A stretch of 64,000 nt of DNA from Liolophura sinensis (Eukaryota; Mollusca; Polyplacophora; Chitonida; Chitonidae). The position numbers and the translations under genes were made by a program. Within the stretch, counting starts at the first letter, position 1. Every line of letters begins with the position of its first letter. Below are positions 60,601 to 64,000 of this stretch, piece by piece. Where the stretch lies: contig NC_088303.1 of NCBI RefSeq assembly GCF_032854445.1, positions 30,323,501 to 30,387,500 of the forward strand, read 5' to 3'. The notes under the pieces were generated by a model that worked only from the letters and a program-made list of their open reading frames with translations, searched no databases and was not told the origin of the DNA.

Positions 60601-63082
60601 CAATACTGCTGACCGGCGCCGTATAAGTGAAATGCTCTTGAGTACGGCGTAAAACATCAATAACAAAACATTGTTAACGCTGTTAATTATCTCACTTTTT
60701 CAGCGCTTTATTTTTAATTACCATACGTTTTCAACTCTGCTAATTGCAATATTTTTTTCGAAGTTGAAATTTAGAAACCACTTTATTACTTAAATATGAA
60801 AGCACTCTCCGTAATGTATTATTATTCAAGTTTCATAGCCAAAACGGCATCTATTTGAGGATTTTTCCAGGCAACACTTCAAACCCTCGGTTACGGACAT
60901 GAAATACATCAACATAAAAAAAACCCTCAAAACACAAGGATGTGTTTGAAAGAACTAACTCACTGATGAAACACACTATCGCATGTATTCTGCCGTGTTA
61001 TATATATTTAAGGATTCACTGTAGTATTTTTTCTATTTATTGGGGTATAAACGAAACAACCAAACTGTATGGATCCGCGGAACGGTTCATGTAAAAATTT
61101 GCACAGCGGCTTTATCGTTTATACCCCAATAAACCTAAAAAATATTACAGTCAATGCTTATAATTGCATAGAAGGGATGAAAGAATGTTATCTGATGTGT
61201 TACTTTCGTTACAAACTGTGGGAAATGTTAGCTGATTGTTTTGAAGAAGGGAACGCTGCAGGCTCTTGAATACACAATCTAGTAATGAGATCCTGTGGAC
61301 CAATGAAATTGGCGATCGAAGTTCTACCGCTACTAAGTAACGTCACGTGCACGGAGAGGGAAATCATGAGTGAAAGTTTACATCTGCGGGTCGTTTCAAT
61401 TCGAATAACTTAACTCTAAGACAGTGAAGTCTTAGAAAACTTTGGGACAAAAGATGCAGAACGAGCTGAATTTATTTTGTGAGACGAAATTTCTGAATGA
61501 GTGGGCTGTTGCTGTTGTTGTTGCACGCTGAGAATATGCGGGGTGTACACAGGTGACCTCGCAATGCAGCCTGCAAAACGTGTGTAGTTGTAATATATGT
61601 AAAATATCTCACCACCTAAATCTTACTGGTTATCCAAGGACAAGTGTGTGTATTTTAGATGTCAGTTGGAAAGTGATTTGAATCAAACTGCCTTGTTTTG
61701 GTGACGTCAGTCGTACTCTGCTGTGCATATCAGGTACCCCACAGATTGTGATCATTCTGAGGTTGGCACGACAGTTTACCAGTCTTAATTCCTCCTAGAC
61801 TATCCACAGAATTTGCAGTGGTGCCCTTGTTTGTGAATAGGAATATAATACTGACGAAAGTAGATAGATTTAGATAGTGTTCTGTTTGTCAGTTTATATG
61901 ACGTGCCCTCGGTCTCTTTCAGTTCTGTTCTTAGAAAAGGTAGTCCTGATGTGTTACTTTCGTTACAAACTGTGGGAAATGTTAGCTGATTGTTTTGAAG
62001 AAGGGAACGCTGCAGGCTCTTGAATACACAATCTAGTAATGAGATCCTGTGGACCAATGAAATTGGCGATCGAAGTTCTACCGCTACTAAGTAACGTCAC
62101 GTGCACGGAGAGGGAAATCATGAGTGAAAGTTTACATCTGCGGGTCGTTTCAATTCGAATAACTTAACTCTAAGACAGTGAAGTCTTAGAAAACTTTGGG
62201 ACAAAAGATGCAGAACGAGCTGAATTTATTTTGTGAGACGAAATTTCTGAATGAGTGGGCTGTTGCTGTTGTTGTTGCACGCTGAGAATATGCGGGGTGT
62301 ACACAGGTGACCTTGCAATGCAGCATGCAAAACGTGTGTAGTTGTAATATATGTAAAATATCTCACCACCTAAATCTTACTGGTTATCCAAGGACAAGTG
62401 TGTGTATTTTAGATGTCAGTTGGAAAGTGATTTGAATCAAACTGCCTTGTTTTGGTGACGTCAGTCGTACTCTGCTGTGCATATCAGGTACCCCACAGAT
62501 TGTGATCATTCTGAGGTTGGCACGACAGTTTACCAGTCTTAATTCCTCCTAGACTATCCACAGAATTTGCAGTGGTGCCCTTGTTTGTGAATAGGAATAT
62601 AATACTGACGAAAGTAGATAGATTTAGATAGTGTTCTGTTTGTCAGTTTATATGACGTGCCCTCGGTCTCTTTCAGTTCTGTTCTTAGAAAAGGTAGTCC
62701 TATGTGAGCTTCTTTTTTTTGGTTTATTGGAGTATAAGCGCAAAAAATTGACGAATGTGATTGCGTCTCTCAAAGTTACACTCAGGAAATTGAACTGTAT
62801 GTACATATTTGGTCAGGATTTCGTTTTCAGATTGACCAGCAACAGTTTAACATCATTGTTATGGACCTGAAACACATCATATACATCGACATATGAAAAA
62901 AAAAAACAAAAACACAAGAATGTTTTAAAGCTGTAACCCACTGATGAAGTCTGCTGTGTTATATATCCGTTTGGTCCGGATTTCTGTTTCAGATATCAGT
63001 TCCCCGTGAAGAGAGAAGGGATTATAACAAAATATACAAGCTCATGACGATTAAAGATTTGTATACGAACATCAGTGATAAG
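40281..63082 (+). CDS. M13 (neprilysin-like) metallopeptidase, 5' part, 8 exons, continues past window
   Basis: Type II membrane zinc endopeptidase of family M13 (neprilysin/ECE/MMEL group); these cleave extracellular peptides at the cell surface. Exons 40281-40360, 51894-52015, 55989-56102, 57453-57614, 58447-58530, 59331-59533, 60251-60430 and 62993-63082 join in phase to 1035 nt = 345 residues. Domains: cytoplasmic tail 1-40, one hydrophobic anchor about 41-63, Thr/Pro stalk 72-95, then the M13 N-terminal domain (PF05649-type) from C97. Diagnostic motifs are CLTPDC, NPCDDFFEYACGNW, SCLNE and LDQPSFLMPGRDYYL. Full family members are about 700-770 residues, so roughly half is missing, including the HExxH and ExxxD zinc motifs; catalytic competence cannot be judged here. 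Nearest named relatives by eye are neprilysin and MMEL1 rather than a specific orthologue. Confidence 0.93.
41539..41655 (-). repeat. SINE family A, diverged 5'-truncated copy
   Basis: TTATTTATTTATTTCATTGG to GGGGAAACCGGGTCCAACCT. M13 intron 1. Confidence 0.75.
41690..41895. repeat. Dispersed repeat X, copy 1
   Basis: Shares AATCAGGC, TATAACCCGA, CATGGCACATTCCATGG and CTGATTAAAAGTT in order with 56538-56780, which has an extra segment. Identity unknown. Confidence 0.75.
41947..42096 (-). repeat. SINE family A, 5'-truncated with target-site duplication
   Basis: 150 bp from TTTATTTATC to CTTCCCACGTGG, flanked by TATCAAATTA at 41937-41946 and 42097-42106. Confidence 0.9.
42564..43094 (-). pseudogene. 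SGNH hydrolase-like ORF of the DIRS element
   Basis: Two frames: PDILLIHLGSNDL (block III type GxND) at about 42970-42930, and REDGVHMGDIGCDFLL (DxxH catalytic block) at about 42665-42620, preceded by LRFQWFDGRSMKW. This is the GDSL/SGNH-type third ORF that accompanies some tyrosine-recombinase retrotransposons in animals. A frame change near 42775 separates the two blocks. Confidence 0.7.
43195..43935 (-). pseudogene. DIRS tyrosine recombinase, inactivated
   Basis: N-terminal part at 43933-43727 and middle part at 43684-43340 (SIGFTYEHISPGGESVTVRR). After an in-frame TGA near 43347 comes SIRIGAATHCASQGF and WSTNTYQRYIRLP, carrying the second catalytic Arg and the nucleophilic Tyr. The family HxxR histidine reads Arg (CGT), so the copy is catalytically dead as well as frameshifted. 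Confidence 0.82.
44130..44460 (-). pseudogene. DIRS RNase H, degenerate
   Basis: SDHTAMVEIVNKQT, LSCLKHNILFSAKRIPG and DNRICDAISRF are the core and C-terminal RNase H motifs seen in DIRS and related retroelements (DNxAxVxIIN ... NI.F.A.HIPG..N...D.LSR). The preceding strand (YYSDRWAGSPYWA) lies in the adjoining frame. Confidence 0.85.
44509..45500 (-). pseudogene. DIRS reverse transcriptase, degenerate
   Basis: Fragments in several frames: LLPYTGPR (near 45440), the hallmark before DIRS RT; GRIAGPFRVSPLGLCLRKQ and HYLSYPHGKSVNDF (45369-45240); ALLAKGNIKSAF (near 45140); LIGLLNFACKAVAPGRTF (near 44670). The order is that of an intact RT, but stop codons and frame changes interrupt it throughout, and the YxDD region is not readable. 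Confidence 0.8.
45653..45856 (-). pseudogene. DIRS gag-like C-terminal zinc finger
   Basis: Reads GGIYWAFKSDGCSTKVCKFH then CGGAHSRRVC, a Cys/His pattern like the CCCH-type knuckle of DIRS gag proteins (...GxC...CxFxHxCxxCGGxHxxxxC). One expected Cys in the middle is missing. Only the finger and a few flanking residues are recognisable; upstream gag coding is not identified. Confidence 0.6.
46032..46664. mobile_element. MITE with CAGTC... terminal inverted repeats and TA target site
   Basis: Left end CAGTCAAAACTGTACC and the reverse complement of the right end CAGTCTAACCTGC, both flanked by TA. Subterminal ATGCGGCCAC motifs recur in both orientations near the ends. This fits a non-autonomous Tc1/mariner-pogo type element; no transposase ORF is seen. 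The last visible base of the TIR is uncertain. Confidence 0.55.
46670..48010. other. M13 intron 1: no recognised feature
   Basis: AT-rich. A small palindrome CGCCTATAGGCG near 47117 and an open frame on the minus strand (47001-47228) without recognisable similarity. Confidence 0.45.
48013..48506 (-). repeat. SINE family B interrupted by SINE family A
   Basis: Family B parts: 48013-48040 (GTGAGTGAGTGAGTGC tail) and 48234-48506. A minus-strand family A copy (48041-48233) is inserted, flanked by GCTTTGGGTTTA (48029-48040) and GCTTCGGGTTTA (48234-48245). Confidence 0.92.
48553..48755 (-). repeat. SINE family A, diverged
   Basis: TGTGTTTTACGCTGCACTCA to CATAGCGACCGCATTGGTGA; contains a run of nine A. 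Confidence 0.8.
49689..49890 (+). repeat. SINE family A, lacking A-box part
   Basis: Starts at the B box (GGAGTTCAAGTCCAG) and ends in (AAAT)n. Confidence 0.85.
49900..51885. other. M13 intron 1, 3' part: nothing recognised
   Basis: Low-complexity T-rich tract at 51330-51370; otherwise unremarkable. Several TTGTCTAGTAAGCACAC-like phrases between 50880 and 51180 suggest an old degenerate repeat. Confidence 0.4.
51894..52015 (+). CDS. M13 peptidase exon 2 (membrane anchor)
   Basis: Residues 27 (split)-67 plus one base of 68. ESGKRKGCTPVEK is followed by a hydrophobic run of about 23 residues (LLAFIVVLALAVAIAACVAV...) and AQRQ, i.e. positive charges before the anchor, as in a signal-anchor. 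Acceptor GTGCATTTCAG, donor G|GTACGT. Confidence 0.88.
52560..53392 (-). repeat. SINE family C, apparently split by an insertion
   Basis: Head on the right (53265-53392, GACCCGACCCGGGTTTGATC in plus reading) and body on the left (52560-52740, TGACACCGGGCTAAACCGTC). About 520 bp of unrelated DNA between; the break points are not exact. Confidence 0.55.
53449..53547 (+). repeat. SINE family A, 5' half fragment
   Basis: GCGTAATGACCCAGGAGTCT to CCGTACGTGGGAAGATCTTC. The tail is missing, and the sequence goes on into the foldback element at 53615. Confidence 0.8.
53615..53744. mobile_element. 130-bp foldback element
   Basis: 25-bp terminal inverted repeats CCTGGGACTCGATTCACAAA + GCGCA, with one mismatch, plus further internal complementarity around GCGCTGC. 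Target duplication not clear. M13 intron 2. Confidence 0.85.
54607..54677. repeat. (AT)n microsatellite
   Basis: About 70 bp of alternating AT, beginning right at the end of a 45-bp segment that is duplicated from 53185-53233. Confidence 0.98.
55989..56102 (+). CDS. M13 peptidase exon 3 (stalk and first cysteines)
   Basis: Residues 68-105 plus one base. Thr/Pro-rich stalk (TKPSTAAPTTEPVDS) then ICLTPDCVVA, the CxxxxC pair that opens M13 ectodomains. Acceptor TTTTTGCAG, donor G|GTAAGG. A SINE head fragment begins about 60 bp into the next intron. Confidence 0.92.
56165..56237 (-). repeat. SINE family A head fragment
   Basis: TTTGTGAGAGGCTCCTCGGT to CCCTCGGTCACGGAGGCCCC, just inside M13 intron 3. 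Confidence 0.75.
56538..56780. repeat. Dispersed repeat X, copy 2
   Basis: Longer relative of 41690-41895; shares TGGCACATTCCATGG and TCCTGATTAAAAGTTGA. M13 intron 3. Confidence 0.75.
56832..57022 (-). repeat. SINE family A, tail-less copy
   Basis: TTATGGTGGGAGGAAACTAG to AGGGCCACAGAAGCCTC (head). The usual (AAAT)n end is missing. Confidence 0.8.
57120..57315 (-). repeat. tRNA-derived SINE (family E)
   Basis: Reverse complement has AAGCGGGTCACTGCATAGAT and the B box GGGTTCAAACCCGGTC. Ends in AT-rich DNA at the left. Lies 140 bp before M13 exon 4. Confidence 0.5.
57453..57614 (+). CDS. M13 peptidase exon 4 (conserved CDDFFEYACGNW block)
   Basis: Residues 106-159 plus one base. MDMTVNPCDDFFEYACGNW and KKHPIPEEKSS are the strongest M13 N-terminal signature in the window; C120 and C128 belong to the conserved disulfides. 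The acceptor follows a (TTG)n tract ending GTTGTAG; donor G|GTTTGT is acceptable but weaker. Confidence 0.96.
58447..58530 (+). CDS. M13 peptidase exon 5
   Basis: Residues 160-187 plus one base: AILEKPSPANEIEAITKAK and LYQSCLNE, matching the K-A-x-x-L-Y-x-S-C-x-N/D block of the family. Acceptor CTTTTCAG, donor C|GTGAGT. A SINE sits 80 bp into the next intron. Confidence 0.94.
58607..58770 (-). repeat. SINE family A, diverged 5'-truncated
   Basis: (TATT)n then AATTGGTGTTTACGCCATAC to ATGAGCTTGACATCC. M13 intron 5. Confidence 0.8.
59331..59533 (+). CDS. M13 peptidase exon 6
   Basis: Residues 188-255. Includes IEDRGLEPVQHIYALFGKWP, NSWNATGFDL and DLKNSTVRKLE; NAT and NST are possible glycosylation sites. 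Acceptor CTCATTGCAG, donor GTAATA; phase 1 in, 0 out. Confidence 0.94.
59724..59962 (+). repeat. SINE family A, old copy
   Basis: TAATGACCCTGCAAAGGCCT to AATAAATAAATAAAAG, with many substitutions. M13 intron 6. Confidence 0.75.
60251..60430 (+). CDS. M13 peptidase exon 7
   Basis: Residues 256-315. LDQPSFLMPGRDYYL corresponds to the family I/LDQPxLGLPSRDYY block; QDVDDLLEFETLVAN matches the following helix. Acceptor TCTGTCGCACAG, donor GTAAGT; exactly 60 codons, phase 0-0. Confidence 0.95.
60572..60666 (+). repeat. SINE family A tail
   Basis: GGTCTTTGCCTGGTTTCCCC to GGCGTAAAACATCAATAAC. M13 intron 7. Confidence 0.8.
61013..61158. repeat. Inverted repeat with about 42-bp arms
   Basis: Core arms TTTATTGGGGTATAAACG (61036-61053) and CGTTTATACCCCAATAAA (61116-61133) match perfectly; outer parts (CACTGTAGTATTTTTT / AAAAAATATTACAGTCA) are imperfect. 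A third, variant copy GTTTATTGGAGTATAAGCG is at 62722. Confidence 0.9.
61192..62699. repeat. 754-bp tandem duplication in M13 intron 7
   Basis: Copies 61192-61945 and 61946-62699, with only about two differences seen (CTCGCAATGCAGCCTGC against CTTGCAATGCAGCATGC). No coding content recognised in the unit. Confidence 0.95.
62993..63082 (+). CDS. M13 peptidase exon 8 (last in window)
   Basis: Residues 316-345: ISVPREERRDYNKIYKLMTI and KDLYTNISDK, the usual continuation of the ETxLA helix (cf. ATxPxExRRD in the family). Acceptor TTCTGTTTCAG, donor GTGAGA, phase 0-0. The remaining exons lie to the right of the window. Confidence 0.93.
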
Positions 63083-63133
63083 GTGAGAAACTCAACAAGT
63101 ATTATTGTAGGCACATGTATACGTTACATATAT

Positions 63134-63237
63134 CCCCTGGGTTTTGCCCGGTTTCCTACCACCATGATGCTAGCCGAAGTCGTAGATAAGTAAAATATTC
63201 TCGAGTAAGGCGTAAAACACCAATCCAACAAATAAAC
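63134..63237 (+). repeat. SINE family A tail, just after M13 exon 8
   Basis: TCCCCTGGGTTTTGCCCGGT to AACACCAATCCAACAAATAA. Confidence 0.85.
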
Positions 63238-63644
63238 CTTACATAGATGTATTCAAATCTGTTTTGACTTCCCCTTATGAAATAAGACATTTGTGGAAGA
63301 ATATTTTGTTTTCACCCTCAAATTTGTCTCTTCGCTGGATCTTTCTTGTGTCGTTAAAAAAATCAGGGTTATCTTTCACAAAAAATGCTGAACTACCTTT
63401 TCATGTTGTCCTATATGTTTTCTTAACTGGTCGCGATTAAGCGCCAGGTTAACGGTATGTGGATTGAGCCTCAGACAACATTGTGAATCAGAGTTCTTAA
63501 ATTGCATCAGATTATTGCTTTCTAACCAAGACAACATCAACTACATGCACCACAAAAGGGAGAGCGCCATGCGGATATAGTCAACTCTGGGAACTCCGTT
63601 TTCCACCACCCATTAACGTGAACTCTGTCATCAAGAATTTTTCA

Positions 63645-63905
63645 CTTATATGACCGCGTTCAGGATAATGACAGCGTTCAAGTTAATTATCGCGTTCAGG
63701 TTAGTGCCAGTTTTCAGGTTAATGGTGGAGTTCAGGATAATGACGGCGTTCAGGTTAATTATCGCGTTCAGGGTAGTGGCAGTTTTCAGGTTAATGGTTG
63801 AGTTCAGGATAATGACGGCGTTCAGGTTAATTATCGCGTTCAGGTTAGTGGCAGTTTTCAGGTTAATGGTGGAGTTCAGGATAATGACGGCGTTCAAGTT
63901 AATGC
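63645..63905. repeat. 18-bp minisatellite with 72-bp higher-order unit
   Basis: 18-bp units of the type GTTCAGGATAATGACGGC, GTTCAGGTTAATTATCGC, GTTCAGGTTAGTGGCAGT, TTTCAGGTTAATGGTGGA in fixed order, repeated about 3.5 times. Since 18 is a multiple of 3, both strands stay open for over 90 codons, but the translated repeats are not a known protein. Confidence 0.95.
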
Positions 63906-64000
63906 CTGGTGTAGAATACATTCGCGTTTTACCTTCTCGATAATGGCAAAGTTAGTGTTTTCATTGTTAGAATTTGATAACGTGATGTAATTGACGAATA

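Noticed and set aside
63646-63943. Open frames over 90 codons on both strands at the right end
   Set aside because: They are a by-product of an 18-bp tandem repeat and translate to simple repeats.

Overview
The window is animal nuclear DNA: long AT-rich introns with GT-AG borders, many tRNA-derived SINEs, MITE-like elements, minisatellites and microsatellites, and no operon-like packing. The repeat types (a SINE whose tail reads TTTTACGCCGTACTCAAGAA, a second SINE reading TTTAACGTCGTACT, ACGGACGGACAGACGGAC-type repeats, and a DIRS-type retroelement) are, as I recall, typical of molluscs and related lophotrochozoans. That placement is inference, and the species is unknown.

Two protein-coding genes are supported, arranged head to head. 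On the minus strand, 21596 to 3373 is a complete ABCG-family half transporter. It has 14 coding exons whose phases all agree and add up to 665 residues, with Walker A, Q-loop, LSGGE signature, Walker B, H-loop, a six-helix-type membrane domain and a poly(A) signal. On the plus strand, 40281 to beyond the right edge is the 5' half of an M13 (neprilysin-like) type II membrane metallopeptidase. Eight exons give 345 residues: a cytoplasmic tail, one membrane anchor, and the cysteine-rich N-terminal part of the ectodomain. The zinc-site exons lie outside the window.

Layout: 1-3260, repeats downstream of the ABCG gene; 3373-21596, the ABCG gene, with SINEs and several minisatellites in its introns; 21.6-40.1 kb, an intergenic region dominated by three large tandem arrays (34-bp unit at about 27.0-29.96 kb, 20-bp unit at about 32.94-33.47 kb, 44-bp unit at about 33.6-35.5 kb); 40.28-64 kb, the M13 gene. 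Its 11.5-kb first intron carries a decayed DIRS-type tyrosine-recombinase retrotransposon (gag, RT, RNase H, recombinase and an SGNH hydrolase-like ORF, 45.9-42.56 kb, minus strand) and a pogo-like MITE. Its seventh intron carries a nearly identical 754-bp tandem duplication.

The two genes do not form an evident pathway. One is a membrane lipid/xenobiotic-type exporter, the other a cell-surface peptidase. The most unusual structure is a minisatellite at 17211-17430 built from the end of an ABCG exon. It repeats the Walker B codons together with the splice donor, and the nearest copy would add exactly 20 in-frame codons between Walker B and the D-loop if it were used.
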